The position numbers and the translations under genes were made by a program. Of a stretch of 64,000 bases of DNA, positions 9,230-18,795 are shown one piece after another; positions within the stretch are counted from its first letter, which is position 1, and every line of letters begins with the position of its first letter. The notes under the pieces were generated by a model. It had not been told where the DNA came from and did not search any database. It saw only the letters and a program-made list of their open reading frames with translations. The stretch comes from Acetobacter malorum (GTDB lineage: Bacteria; Pseudomonadota; Alphaproteobacteria; Acetobacterales; Acetobacteraceae), in the NCBI RefSeq assembly GCF_001580615.1, contig NZ_LHZC01000057.1, forward strand, positions 248,001-312,000. Reading direction: 5' to 3'.

Positions 9230-10504
9230 ATGAGAACCGGAATGACAACGGCGCAGCGCCTTCGTGGTATTCTGGCAGGGTCTGCCGGGAACCTGCTCGA
9301 ATATTACGACTGGTATGTCTATTCCTCCTTCACCATCTACTTCGCACACGCCTTCTTCCCACGCGGTAACCAGACTGCAGAGCTGCTGAATGCCGCAGCC
9401 ATTTTTGCTGTTGGCTTCTTTATGCGTCCTGTTGGGGGATGGCTGCTGGGTATGGCAGCGGATCGCTATGGCCGCCGCACAGCGCTGACTTATTCCGTCA
9501 CAGCCATGTGCTTTGGCTCGCTGGCCATTGCCGTCTGCCCGACCTATGAGCAGATCGGCCTGCTGGCCCCGGCGGTGCTGCTGGTCGCCCGATTGATACA
9601 GGGCCTCAGTCTGGGTGGGGAATATGGCGCATCCGCCACCTATCTGGCAGAAATGGCCACCCCGGAGCATCGCGGGTTCTGGTCCGGCTTCCTGTATGTC
9701 ACGCTGGTTATGGGGCAATTGCTGGCGCTGCTGCTTCTGCTGCTCATGCAGTATGTCCTGCTTACGCCGGAACAGATTGCTGCATGGGGCTGGCGCGTGC
9801 CGTTTGTTATCGGGGCGATGGGCGCGTTGCTGGTGTTCTGGCTGCGTCGCCACATGCAGGAAAGTGAGCGTTTTGAAAAAACCAGCCAGCAGAAGGAAAA
9901 AGGGGGACTGCGCGTCCTGCTTCAGCACCCGCGCCCCGTGCTGACCGTCTGTGGCATGACGCTGGGTGGCACGGTTATTTTCTATACCTACACCATCTAT
10001 ATGCAGAAATATCTTGCGAACACGCTGGGTTTTCCCAAAGAGACCGCAACGCTGATTTCCTCCGCCAGCCTGATTATTTTCGCAGCCATCCAGCCTGCGT
10101 TCGGGGCGTTGTCTGACCGCATTGGTCGCCGCCCGCTGCTGCTGTATTTTGGCATCTGCGCCACGCTGGGCACCGTCCCGCTGCTGACCGTTCTCTCCGG
10201 CGTCAGCTCTCCGTGGGCTGCATTCGGGCTGATAACGGGCGCGCTGTTTATCGCCTCCGGCTACACCTCCATCAACGCTGTGGTGAAAGCGGAACTCTTC
10301 CCCACGCGCATCCGCGCCCTCGGTGTGGCGCTCCCTTATGCCGTCACGGTGTCCGTCTTTGGGGGCACGACGGAATATGTAGCACTCTGGTGCAAGCAGG
10401 CGGGGCATGAGATGTGGTTTGCTTATTATGTGTCTGCCTGCGCCCTTGTCACACTGCTGACGGTGCTGACCCTGCCGCGCACAACCGTGATTGATCAGGG
10501 ATAA
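9230..10504 (+). CDS. MFS transporter, metabolite:H+ symporter family (KgtP-like)
   Basis: Twelve-helix major facilitator carrier of 424 residues. It has the metabolite:H+ symporter signatures NLLEYYDWYVYSSF in TM1, GWLLGMAADRYGRRTAL between TM2 and TM3, RLIQGLSLGGEYGASATYLAE in TM4, and the repeat ALSDRIGRRPLLL in the second half. The nearest familiar member is the alpha-ketoglutarate permease KgtP, but ShiA and ProP share these motifs. Its place right after dctA fits a TCA-cycle acid as substrate; that is inference. Confidence 0.88.
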   Translation: MRTGMTTAQRLRGILAGSAGNLLEYYDWYVYSSFTIYFAHAFFPRGNQTAELLNAAAIFAVGFFMRPVGGWLLGMAADRYGRRTALTYSVTAMCFGSLAIAVCPTYEQIGLLAPAVLLVARLIQGLSLGGEYGASATYLAEMATPEHRGFWSGFLYVTLVMGQLLALLLLLLMQYVLLTPEQIAAWGWRVPFVIGAMGALLVFWLRRHMQESERFEKTSQQKEKGGLRVLLQHPRPVLTVCGMTLGGTVIFYTYTIYMQKYLANTLGFPKETATLISSASLIIFAAIQPAFGALSDRIGRRPLLLYFGICATLGTVPLLTVLSGVSSPWAAFGLITGALFIASGYTSINAVVKAELFPTRIRALGVALPYAVTVSVFGGTTEYVALWCKQAGHEMWFAYYVSACALVTLLTVLTLPRTTVIDQG

Positions 10505-10517
10505 CAGCCCCTGTTTT
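10496..10517 (+). terminator. Short hairpin terminator after the MFS gene
   Basis: CAGGG (10496-10500) pairs with CCCTG (10509-10513) and is followed by TTTT. The hairpin overlaps the stop codon of the MFS gene. The stem is only five pairs, so this is a modest candidate. Confidence 0.4.
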
Positions 10518-10631
10518 AAGGGACACAAATTGCCCGGAAGCGGCCTTGAAATTGCCATGAGGCGGCGCGTTATTAGGAACTGAAGAGGGGACGCTCCGGT
10601 GTTTCCTCTGTCAGTTTCGAGGAGGCACACG

Positions 10632-11042
10632 ATGCGCCGTATGACAAAACTTCTTCTCGCCCTGCCCCTTATTGCAGGCACGACACTGGCTACACTGCCC
10701 GCCGCAGAGGCGCATCCGGGCGGCGGCTGGGGCCGTCCCGGCTGGGGTGGTCCGCCTCCGCCGCCGCGTGGTGGATACTGGGGCGGTGGCCCGCGCAGAG
10801 GCGGCTGGCACCGTGGCCCCGGTGGGGGTGCCATTGCTGGCGCTCTGATTGGTGGTCTGGCTGTTGGCGCTCTGGCCGGTGCCGCCATGGGCAACAGCGG
10901 GCCGCCGCCCGTAGCCTATGCACCGCCCCCGCCGCCTCCGCCCGCCATGGGCTACGCGGTGCCGGTAGTGCCCGCAGTGCCTATGGTTCCGGCTGCACCG
11001 GGCTATTACGCCGCCCCCGGCAGCTATTATTCCGGCTGGTAA
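10632..11042 (+). CDS. Secreted Gly/Pro-rich protein with glycine zipper
   Basis: Small exported protein of 136 residues. The start is set by a strong GAGGAGG site at 10619-10625, seven bases before the ATG; an upstream GTG at 10599 is in frame but lies before that site. A signal peptide (about 1-27, ending AEAH) is followed by a Gly/Trp/Pro/Arg-rich stretch. Next comes a glycine-zipper helix with GAIAGALIGGLAVGALAGA spacing at about residues 58-77, then a Pro/Ala/Tyr-rich tail. Glycine-zipper proteins of this sort usually sit in or near the outer membrane. No specific function can be given. Confidence 0.8.
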   Translation: MRRMTKLLLALPLIAGTTLATLPAAEAHPGGGWGRPGWGGPPPPPRGGYWGGGPRRGGWHRGPGGGAIAGALIGGLAVGALAGAAMGNSGPPPVAYAPPPPPPPAMGYAVPVVPAVPMVPAAPGYYAAPGSYYSGW

Positions 11043-11082
11043 CCCCAGCCGGATTTAACGGCCTGATGCAGGCGGTCTGCTG

Positions 11083-11574
11083 TTAAAGAGCCTGCGCGGC
11101 TTCCAGCACCGCCTCCACATGGCCCGGTACTTTGACCTTTTTCCAGATACGGGCGATTTTCCCATCAGCCCCAATCAGGAACGTGGTGCGATCAATCCCC
11201 ATATAGGCTTTGCCATACAGGGATTTTTCGACCCACACGCCATAGGCTTCCGTCACGCTCCCGGCTTCATCTGAGGCCAGCGGGAATGTGAGGTCATATT
11301 TCTCAGCAAATTTATCGAGCTTTTTGACCGGATCGCGCGAGACGCCGATCACACTCAGCCCGGCCCCTTCAAACTGCCCCAAGGCCTCACTAAACCCACA
11401 GGCTTCCTTGGTGCAGCCGGGCGTATCCGCCTTGGGGTAGAAATAGAGCACAAACGGTTTGCCTTTCAGCGCAGCAAGGCTGACCGTACGCCCCCCACTG
11501 GCCTCCATGCTGAAATCCAGAGCGGCATCGCCCTCTTTCAGGCCGTTTTTTGTGGTGTCCTGCGTCTCTGTCAT
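11083..11574 (-). CDS. bcp: Thioredoxin-dependent peroxiredoxin (Bcp/PrxQ)
   Basis: Cytoplasmic thiol peroxidase of 163 residues that reduces H2O2 and organic hydroperoxides using thioredoxin. The AhpC/TSA thioredoxin fold carries the peroxidatic Cys54 and resolving Cys59 in TPGCTKEACGF, the spacing of the BCP/PrxQ atypical 2-Cys group. The conserved arginine appears in MGIDRTTFLIG. The gene is convergent with the Gly/Pro-rich protein gene and lies about 70 bp downstream of glnE on the same strand. Length and motifs are standard. Confidence 0.95.
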   Translation of the reverse strand: MTETQDTTKNGLKEGDAALDFSMEASGGRTVSLAALKGKPFVLYFYPKADTPGCTKEACGFSEALGQFEGAGLSVIGVSRDPVKKLDKFAEKYDLTFPLASDEAGSVTEAYGVWVEKSLYGKAYMGIDRTTFLIGADGKIARIWKKVKVPGHVEAVLEAAQAL

Positions 11575-11644
11575 GATCCGGTTCTTTCCTTAAAAAACGA
11601 TGTCTCTGCAAACGCTACCTGAACAGATCCCTGTCAGACAGCCT

Positions 11645-14600
11645 TCAAAACTTAACGGCTGAAGGTGCGGAACGTTCTTCGGCAGCCCGCGCGGCAAAGC
11701 CGTCGTCCACACCCACCGCCCCTACCCTCTGCTCGAAAATCTTCCGCACGGCCTGTGCCAGATGCGCGGTGTGCGCCATCAGGTCTGGCAGGCTGGCCTC
11801 TCCCATTACACGCAGCAGAATTCTCACCGCACCGGGGGCCAGTCCGCGTTCCAGATCAACCGGCGGCACAGGGCCGCACAGCAGGCGCAGCAAACATTGG
11901 AGCTGTCGCCAGACGGCATCGGCCTCAAGCAGCAGTTTTGTTTCTGCCACACTCAGAAAACTGCCTTTCCTTAGCAAAGTCAGCGCCCGCCTTGTGCAGG
12001 GGTTTCTGGCGTCCTTTGTGCCAGCCACCAGTTGCAGGATCTGCGCGATAAACTCCACCTCCATCAAGCCGCCCGCCCGGCGTTTGATATCCCACGGGCT
12101 GGAGGCTGGCAGATCCCGCGCCAGACGGGCGCGCATCTGCCGGGCATCCTCCAGCATGGTTTCGGCGGAGGGGCGGGGCTTGCGCAGGTCTCCGTTCAAA
12201 ATCTGCGCTAAATCGCCCTGCAGGCGGGCCTTGAGCGCCACGGGAGCCGTAATCACACGGGCGCGGGTCAACGCCATGCGCTCCCATGTCCAGGCGGCGT
12301 CTTCATGATATTTCAGGAATGCTGTGCGGAACACGGCAACCGGGCCTGCCGCACCGGAGGGACGCAGCCGCATATCCACCGCATAAAGCGGGCCTTCCGG
12401 GCCGGGAGCGGTGAGGGCTGCAATAAAAGCATGCGCCAGACGGGTATAATATTGCGACACCGCCAGAGACCGTGGAGCACGCACCGGCAGACCGTTCTGA
12501 CTTTTGGGCGCATTCTCCGGCACCTGACTCATCTGCACGTCTTCGGGATGGTCAAATACCAGCAGCAGATCCAGATCGGACCCCGGCATCATCTCCCGAG
12601 AGCCTGCTTTGCCCAGCGCCAGCACGGCCATGCCGCCACCCGGCACGCGGCCATAGCGCTGCTGATGCTCCTTTTCCACGGCCCGCATCAGCACGGTCAT
12701 GATGGTATCAGCCAGTGCCGTGCGCTGCTTTTCGGCCTCGTTTTCTCCCAGCCGCCCTTCCAGCACGGCCACGGAGAGACGAAATTCTTCCCCGCGCAGC
12801 AGAGGCCGCAGGGCTGTCACCAATAGTTCCGCTGCGTCCACTTCCGTTGCCAGATGCCGCAGGCGGTCCAGCACGTTGCGGCCTTCTTCCGGCTCCGGTT
12901 CCAGCAGCCCTTCCAGTGCGGAGGGCGTATCGGCCAGATGGTTCGCAAGAAAAGCCGAGGAATCAAACAAGGCCGCAATGCGGTCAATCAGCGCCGGGTT
13001 CCGCTCAAACAGGGAGAGCAATTGCACCCCGGCATGCTGACGCGCCAGCAGCGCCTCAAACCGCCGCAGGCAGGCCAGAGGATTACTGCGGGCCGCAAAA
13101 CTGGCCAGCAAGGCGGGCAGGAGGCCACGCAGCAAAGCCCGCGCCCGTTCGGAACGCAATGCCCGCAGGCTGTTGGTCTGCCAGCGGGCCAGTACCTGCA
13201 CAGCCTCGTCCGTCTGAGTGGCAGGAAAACCGAGACGTTCCAGTAAGGCCGGAGAATTTTCATCATCCGGGGCGACGGCCAGCAGGGTCGCATCCTCTGC
13301 AGGGGCGCTCACCTGCGGCGTGGCAAAGTGGCGCTCAAAAATGCGCCGGGCTTCCCGCATGCGGGGCAGCATTTCCAGCGCCAGTGCTTCGCCATCCGAA
13401 TAATTCATGAACACGGCGAAGGCATCGAACGCCTCCGGGCGGTCCGGCAGATCATGCGTCTGATGGTCAGCCCGCATCTGCAACCGGTGTTCCGCATCTC
13501 GCAAAAACCGGTAGGTCCGGGCCAGCACTTCCGCTTCCTCACGCGGGAGATAGGCCGAACCCACCAGTTTTTTCAGCGCGCCAAAGGTTGTGCGGTCCCG
13601 CAATGCGGGCACGCGCCCACCCCAGACAAGCTGCATGGCCTGCGCCAGAAATTCGATTTCCCGAATCCCGCCCTGCCCTAGCTTGACGTTATGGCCCAGC
13701 AGCCAGTCCCGGCTGGCCGCCGGGTCCGCCAGCACCGCATCAGGCAGGTCCGCCAGTCCGGTGCGCCCGGCCTTGCGGTAGCGGTCAATGCGGGCCTTCA
13801 TGTCATGAATATCGTCAATCAGCGCAAAATCGAGGTGTCTGCGCCAGACAAACGGGCGAATGGCGGCCAGAAACCGCCGCCCCAGCGCCATATCCCCCGC
13901 CACGGGCCGCGCCTTGATCATGGCGGCGCGTTCCCATGTCTGGCCCAGACTTTCATAATACTGGAGGGCCGCCTGCACGGAGACCGCCGGAGGGGTGGAA
14001 GACGGGTCTGGCCGCAGGCGCAAATCTGTCCGAAAAACGTAACCATCCGCATCCCGCGCTTCCATGAGGCCCACAAGATCGCTAGTCATACGGATAAAGA
14101 CGCGCCGCACGGTATCAGGCTGAGACTGCACGGACGGATCGTACAGCACCATCAGATCAATATCCGAGGAGAAATTCAGTTCCCGTGCCCCCAGCTTTCC
14201 CATTGCCAGCACAACAAAACCACTGGCATGCGCCGGACGTTTGGGGTCTCGTAACTGAATCTGCCCAGCCTGATGAGCACTCCACAGCAAATGTCTGACA
14301 GCCACCTCCAGCGCCGCATCCGCCAGCCGGCTGAGCGTTTGCGTCACCTCCTCCAGCGACCAGAATCCCCCAAGGTCCGCCACAGCGCATATCAGGGCTG
14401 TGCGTTTTTTGGCCTCGCGCAGGAAGCGGGCAACACACTCTCGCCCCGATGTGATGTCAAAATCGGCAAATGCTGCAAACACGTCCTTCGCACAGGGTTC
14501 CGGCCCGCTTTGCACCAGCGTTGCAAAAAACACCGGGGCCTGCCGTGCCAGATCAGACAGATACGGGCTGTTGCCCCCCAGACAGGCAACCAGCCCCGCA

Positions 14601-14791
14601 GCACCCGGCAGGTTCAGCACAGCGCCCGGTCCTCCGGCCTCCTGCAAAGCCAGCGCCATATCCTGCGCAAAATGCGTAGCCGCCTGCGCGTCAGCCGGCG
14701 CGGCCCAGTTCGCATCGGGCCACAGACGGGTGCGGGCACCGCGCGGGGCCCGCACATCCCGGAAGTAAGAAGAAACAACGCTTGCTGTCAT
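11645..14791 (-). CDS. glnE: Bifunctional glutamine synthetase adenylyltransferase/deadenylase GlnE
   Basis: Controls glutamine synthetase by adding and removing AMP in response to PII and glutamine. At 1048 residues it has the full two-lobe architecture. The N-terminal nucleotidyltransferase domain has GxxELNFSSDIDLMVLYD with metal ligands Asp210 and Asp212. The C-terminal one has GSREMMPGSDLDLLLVFD. Each is followed by a GlnD PII-uridylyltransferase-like helical domain. The gene is divergent from the AsmA-like gene with only 38 bp between starts, so the two promoters must overlap. Nothing appears truncated. Confidence 0.96.
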   Translation of the reverse strand: MTASVVSSYFRDVRAPRGARTRLWPDANWAAPADAQAATHFAQDMALALQEAGGPGAVLNLPGAAGLVACLGGNSPYLSDLARQAPVFFATLVQSGPEPCAKDVFAAFADFDITSGRECVARFLREAKKRTALICAVADLGGFWSLEEVTQTLSRLADAALEVAVRHLLWSAHQAGQIQLRDPKRPAHASGFVVLAMGKLGARELNFSSDIDLMVLYDPSVQSQPDTVRRVFIRMTSDLVGLMEARDADGYVFRTDLRLRPDPSSTPPAVSVQAALQYYESLGQTWERAAMIKARPVAGDMALGRRFLAAIRPFVWRRHLDFALIDDIHDMKARIDRYRKAGRTGLADLPDAVLADPAASRDWLLGHNVKLGQGGIREIEFLAQAMQLVWGGRVPALRDRTTFGALKKLVGSAYLPREEAEVLARTYRFLRDAEHRLQMRADHQTHDLPDRPEAFDAFAVFMNYSDGEALALEMLPRMREARRIFERHFATPQVSAPAEDATLLAVAPDDENSPALLERLGFPATQTDEAVQVLARWQTNSLRALRSERARALLRGLLPALLASFAARSNPLACLRRFEALLARQHAGVQLLSLFERNPALIDRIAALFDSSAFLANHLADTPSALEGLLEPEPEEGRNVLDRLRHLATEVDAAELLVTALRPLLRGEEFRLSVAVLEGRLGENEAEKQRTALADTIMTVLMRAVEKEHQQRYGRVPGGGMAVLALGKAGSREMMPGSDLDLLLVFDHPEDVQMSQVPENAPKSQNGLPVRAPRSLAVSQYYTRLAHAFIAALTAPGPEGPLYAVDMRLRPSGAAGPVAVFRTAFLKYHEDAAWTWERMALTRARVITAPVALKARLQGDLAQILNGDLRKPRPSAETMLEDARQMRARLARDLPASSPWDIKRRAGGLMEVEFIAQILQLVAGTKDARNPCTRRALTLLRKGSFLSVAETKLLLEADAVWRQLQCLLRLLCGPVPPVDLERGLAPGAVRILLRVMGEASLPDLMAHTAHLAQAVRKIFEQRVGAVGVDDGFAARAAEERSAPSAVKF

Positions 14792-14829
14792 AATCTGACC
14801 ATTCTTATTGAACGCAAAGGGTTGCTGCG

Positions 14830-17800
14830 TTGACTTCCACGGGTCAAGACCTCCCGCGCCCCCTGCACAAGCGGGCCTTGCGCGTTCTGACCGTTCTGGC
14901 GGTGGGTGTGCTGGTGCTGCCGGTGCTGTGTGTGGCGGCCCTGCTGATGCGCATGCTGTTCGGGCCGGTTAACGTCACGCCTTTTGTCCGGCCCTTCCTG
15001 CCGGTTGCAGTCCTCAGCGGGCGGCCCGGTCAGCCAGCGGCAGCGACCCTCACACTGCGGCGGGCCGATCTGGCATGGAATGGTCTGCGGGACGGTTTGA
15101 GCGTGCCAGTTATGCTCTCATTGCATGACGTTCGCATTCTCAAAGCCGACAAGACAACAACAGACACCATTCAGTCCGCCAACGTCACGCTCGACCCGCT
15201 GGCGCTGATCCACGGCAGCGTAGCGCTGAATACGGTGGACCTCAGTGGCGTGCGTATGGCCCTGCGGCGGGAGAAGGACGGCAGCGTCGGGCTGGATGTC
15301 GATGCGCCCCCCACGCCCGCAACGCCGCCTGACAGCACCAACACGCTCGACCCCAGCACCCTGCAACGTATTGGGCTGACCGACGCACAGGTCACGATTG
15401 ATGACCGGCTGACCCATACGCAGTGGATTGCCTCACCCATCACCTCCACCCTGCATGCCGTCAGCCTGCATGGGGGCAATGGCCTGACCGGCTCCGTCGC
15501 CCTCACCTTTCAGGCACAGCAAGACAGCACGGAACGCCTGAGTGTAACGGCAGAGGGCACACAGACCGATCACGGCACTATCCAATGGCATGCGTCCCTC
15601 GCCCCCGTGCGCCCCAGCACCTTTGCCGGTCTGGCCCCGGCCCTGAAAACGCTGGATGTGCCGGTCAGCCTGACGGCGGATACCGTTTTTGCCCCCGCCC
15701 CCCATAGCAGCTGGCTACTCCCGCAGGGGCTGGACCTGAAAACCGATCTCGGCGCAGGTGAGCTTCAAGGCGGCGGCTCCACCTATCTGCTTCATCATGG
15801 GTCTCTGCTCGCGCATCTGGCCCTTGACCATCGCTCGCCCACCCACACGCCCGCCACCATCACGCTGCAAGGTCTGACGCTGGACCTGCTGAACCCGGAA
15901 CATCCGGAAGATGTGAAGGGCGGCATCACCGTCAGCCTGACGGGCCAGCTGAATGCGTCCGACCTGTTCAGCCCCACCGTGCTGTCTGGCCAGATGGCGC
16001 TGGAGATCCCCACCATTCCGTTTGGCGATATTGCCAATTACTGGCCCGCCAAAGCAGCAAAGGGTGGCCGGAAATGGGTGGATACCAATATTACCGACGG
16101 CACAGCGCATGACCTGCACACCGCCGTAACACTGCATAGTGATAAGGGCTGGAACGGCATCAAGCTCACCTCCATCAAAGGGAGCGTGGAGGGCTCAGAC
16201 CTTACGGTGCACTGGCTGCGCCCCATCTCACCGCTGCATCATCTTGATGCGCATCTTGAGGTGAATGATCTCGATAAACTGACCATCCATTTCGACCACG
16301 CCTATCAGCTGGTGGACCGTGCCGATAAAAATGTGGGGGCCACGGGCATCGGGCGCGTCGCGGCTGGTCCCGGCTCCATGGAAATTACCGGCCTGTCCAA
16401 AAAGGACCAGATGGGCACCATTGTGACAGAGCTGCACGGAAACCTGCGGGATCTGCTGGCTATGCTGGCCGAGCCGCGGCTGCATCTGCTGGCCCGCCAT
16501 CCCATCAGCTTTACCAGCCCCTCCGGGGATGCCAGCGCCAAATTCTCCCTGACCCTGCCGCTGGAAAGTGATGTCACGACGGATCAGATGATTGTGGATG
16601 CCCACGCACAGGTCAGCCACACGCATCTGGGCAATGTTGTTGCAGGCCGCGCCATTACCACTGGTACCTTCCAGATTGCCGCTACCACGCAACAGATGGA
16701 TCTGAACGGACATGGCGTGCTGGGTGGGCTGCCGTCAGACATTACCTATTTCATGAACTTCCGCTCCCTTAAGCCGCAGGAAATTGCGGAAAAGGCGCAT
16801 CTGTTCACCCGCATCACGCCGGAAACGGCGACGGCTGCGGGCATCGACACCAGCTCCCACTTCTATGGCAGCGCCGATCTGGGTGTTGACTATGCCCGGC
16901 AGGCCAACAAGCAGGGCACGGTTCATATCAATCTTGACCTGAAGCATTCCCGCATCGTCATCCCCCTCTGGCACAAGGCGGCAGGCCGCACGGCGCAGGT
17001 CACTGCTACCCTCGCGTTGCTGGATGGGCGCATTACCTCCGTTGAGAAAATTTTCGCCACAGGGCCGGAACTGGATGTGCGGGGCCGGGCTGTGTTGCGG
17101 GAAAAAGCAGCACCGGAACTGCTGATTTCATCCTTTAAAATCGAACGCTCCTCCGGGCATGCCCGCCTTGTGCTGCCTTATGCCTCGCAGGACAAAACCA
17201 TTCAGGTGGGGGTCTATGCCGATACGCTGGACCTCGCCCCCCTGATGGAGGGCGACCCGAATGCCCCCAAACAGGCCACTTCCCCCGGCTTGCATGTGCC
17301 GGAAGCCGCAACGGGCAAGCTGCACGGGCCGCCGGGCAACGCGTGGACCATCGATATGACGGCCAACGCCCTGTATTACAGCCAGACCAAGCAACCTTTG
17401 CGGGCTGTAACCGGGCATTTTGAAGATAACGGCCAGCGCCTGGAGCGCATGCGTTTTGCCATGCGCGGCCCCTCTCCCGTCACCATGACGCTGGAACCCA
17501 AAGGCGCCACCCGCGCCCTGCATGTGACCATTCCGGACATGGGCGGGTTTCTAGCGGCTCTCAACATCCTGCCCAACGTGCAGGGCGGCCACGCCACGCT
17601 GACCGGCGCGTTTGATGACACACAAGCCACAGCCCCCTTTAAAGGCACGCTGCATGTCAGCCCGTTTGTGCTGAAAAAAGCGCCCGCCACGGTGCTTCTG
17701 GCCCGCAACCTGTCTCTCTACGGCTGGGTGAACGCCCGGAAGTCTCCGGAGTTTGAAGTCTCCACCCTGACCATGCCCGTCGGGTTTTCTGATGGCGTGC

Positions 17801-18087
17801 TGACCATTGAGAATGGCCACATGGGGAATGACGCGCTGGGCGCCACGCTGGAAGGTAAGATTGATCTGGACCACAGCACGCTCGACCTGAACGGGACCGT
17901 GGTGCCGGTTTTTGCCATCAACAAACTGCCCGGCAAGCTCCCCGGCATTGGCAAACTGTTCAGCCCGGAAAAAGAGGGCGGCCTTGTGGCCATGACCTTT
18001 GGCATTGCCGGCAAGCTGGAAAACCCGGACCTGAGCGTAAACCCCTATTCCGTTCTGCTACCCGGCGTTTTGCGTAAACTGTTCTGA
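14830..18087 (+). CDS. AsmA/YhdP-like envelope protein
   Basis: Very large envelope protein (1085 residues) with one N-terminal membrane helix at about residues 17-45. The long remainder is beta-rich and periplasmic, of the DUF3971/AsmA_2 type, and ends in the typical GIAGKLENPDLSVNPYSVLLPG segment. YhdP, TamB and AsmA relatives are thought to form grooves that move phospholipid between the membranes. The start is a TTG with AAAGGG upstream; no better upstream ATG exists. The last 43 bp overlap, tail to tail, the convergent secreted-protein gene. An intact lipid-transport role is inferred from family membership. Confidence 0.85.
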   Translation: MTSTGQDLPRPLHKRALRVLTVLAVGVLVLPVLCVAALLMRMLFGPVNVTPFVRPFLPVAVLSGRPGQPAAATLTLRRADLAWNGLRDGLSVPVMLSLHDVRILKADKTTTDTIQSANVTLDPLALIHGSVALNTVDLSGVRMALRREKDGSVGLDVDAPPTPATPPDSTNTLDPSTLQRIGLTDAQVTIDDRLTHTQWIASPITSTLHAVSLHGGNGLTGSVALTFQAQQDSTERLSVTAEGTQTDHGTIQWHASLAPVRPSTFAGLAPALKTLDVPVSLTADTVFAPAPHSSWLLPQGLDLKTDLGAGELQGGGSTYLLHHGSLLAHLALDHRSPTHTPATITLQGLTLDLLNPEHPEDVKGGITVSLTGQLNASDLFSPTVLSGQMALEIPTIPFGDIANYWPAKAAKGGRKWVDTNITDGTAHDLHTAVTLHSDKGWNGIKLTSIKGSVEGSDLTVHWLRPISPLHHLDAHLEVNDLDKLTIHFDHAYQLVDRADKNVGATGIGRVAAGPGSMEITGLSKKDQMGTIVTELHGNLRDLLAMLAEPRLHLLARHPISFTSPSGDASAKFSLTLPLESDVTTDQMIVDAHAQVSHTHLGNVVAGRAITTGTFQIAATTQQMDLNGHGVLGGLPSDITYFMNFRSLKPQEIAEKAHLFTRITPETATAAGIDTSSHFYGSADLGVDYARQANKQGTVHINLDLKHSRIVIPLWHKAAGRTAQVTATLALLDGRITSVEKIFATGPELDVRGRAVLREKAAPELLISSFKIERSSGHARLVLPYASQDKTIQVGVYADTLDLAPLMEGDPNAPKQATSPGLHVPEAATGKLHGPPGNAWTIDMTANALYYSQTKQPLRAVTGHFEDNGQRLERMRFAMRGPSPVTMTLEPKGATRALHVTIPDMGGFLAALNILPNVQGGHATLTGAFDDTQATAPFKGTLHVSPFVLKKAPATVLLARNLSLYGWVNARKSPEFEVSTLTMPVGFSDGVLTIENGHMGNDALGATLEGKIDLDHSTLDLNGTVVPVFAINKLPGKLPGIGKLFSPEKEGGLVAMTFGIAGKLENPDLSVNPYSVLLPGVLRKLF

Positions 18088-18761
18088 TCCCAGCCGGTGC
18101 TGTGTGCCCAGTCCGGGCCCATAGTGTTATCAGGTTCTTCGGGGATGTCGGCCTGCGTTTCCGTCAGCGCGACAGTCTCTTTCAGGGTGCCCTGCACATG
18201 GGCCGTGATGGCCCCGGTTTTAACGGCACTGCGAAACGCGTCGGGTTCTTCCTCAAACGACGTATCCACGCCATTACCGCTGACTTCCCCCACCGGATGC
18301 AACACCACAGCAGCCTGAGGCCGCACCGGGTCCACCAGCCAGTGGCGCGTGCGGGACACCAGCGTGGAGGCATCCGCCCCGCTACAGGGCTGCATTTCTG
18401 TCAGTGTTACGGTTTCTGTAGTGACAACAGCTTCCATCTGCGCGCTTTGCCGACGGCCAGCAGCCGCAGTCTGCCCAACCAGCACAGTGCCGGAGGGTAT
18501 GACCAGCAACGTATCCCGCGCCGCCCCCGGCGGAGGTTTGACACAGATGGAAACAGCCTGCCCGCCGGCGGAAGCACCTGCACCCGCATCTGCAGCAGTA
18601 TTGTCTCCGTTTCCGGCGTCCGGGATCGCATTGGCACTGGCACTGGCACTGGCACTGGCATCTTTGGCCGCACGGGGCGCTGGCTGTCCAGAAGCCCTCT
18701 GCCCGGGCGCAATCAGCGCACTGAGCGCCAGACCCAGCACAACAGGGTAACGCAACCGCAT
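18045..18761 (-). CDS. Secreted protein of unknown function with Ser-Ala repeat
   Basis: Exported protein of 238 residues with a signal peptide (about 1-25). A low-complexity Ala/Ser/Gly/Asp linker (about 30-67) follows, part of which is an (Ala-Ser)n run coded by a hexamer repeat. A middle part containing SICVKPPPGAARDTLLVIPSGT and a Glu/Thr-rich part complete the protein. Two cysteines (in SICVK and MQPCSG) could form a disulfide. It is the last of three secreted-protein genes transcribed from the aat side, and its 3' end overlaps the convergent AsmA-like gene by 43 bp. No family recognised. Confidence 0.7.
   Translation of the reverse strand: MRLRYPVVLGLALSALIAPGQRASGQPAPRAAKDASASASASANAIPDAGNGDNTAADAGAGASAGGQAVSICVKPPPGAARDTLLVIPSGTVLVGQTAAAGRRQSAQMEAVVTTETVTLTEMQPCSGADASTLVSRTRHWLVDPVRPQAAVVLHPVGEVSGNGVDTSFEEEPDAFRSAVKTGAITAHVQGTLKETVALTETQADIPEEPDNTMGPDWAHSTGWDQNSLRKTPGSRTE
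18632..18660 (+). repeat. Hexanucleotide tandem repeat (TGGCAC)n inside a secreted-protein gene
   Basis: Four complete TGGCAC units plus a fifth partial one lie head to tail. On the coding (minus) strand they encode alternating Ala and Ser. Gain or loss of units changes length by two residues and keeps the frame. Confidence 0.95.
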
Positions 18762-18795
18762 ACCCTTTCCTTTCCGTCGTAACGGTCCGGGCGGA

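Noticed and set aside
9212..10894. Open frame of 560 codons on the minus strand, opposite the MFS gene
   Set aside because: Same antisense composition and no ribosome binding site; the MFS transporter on the plus strand is unambiguous.
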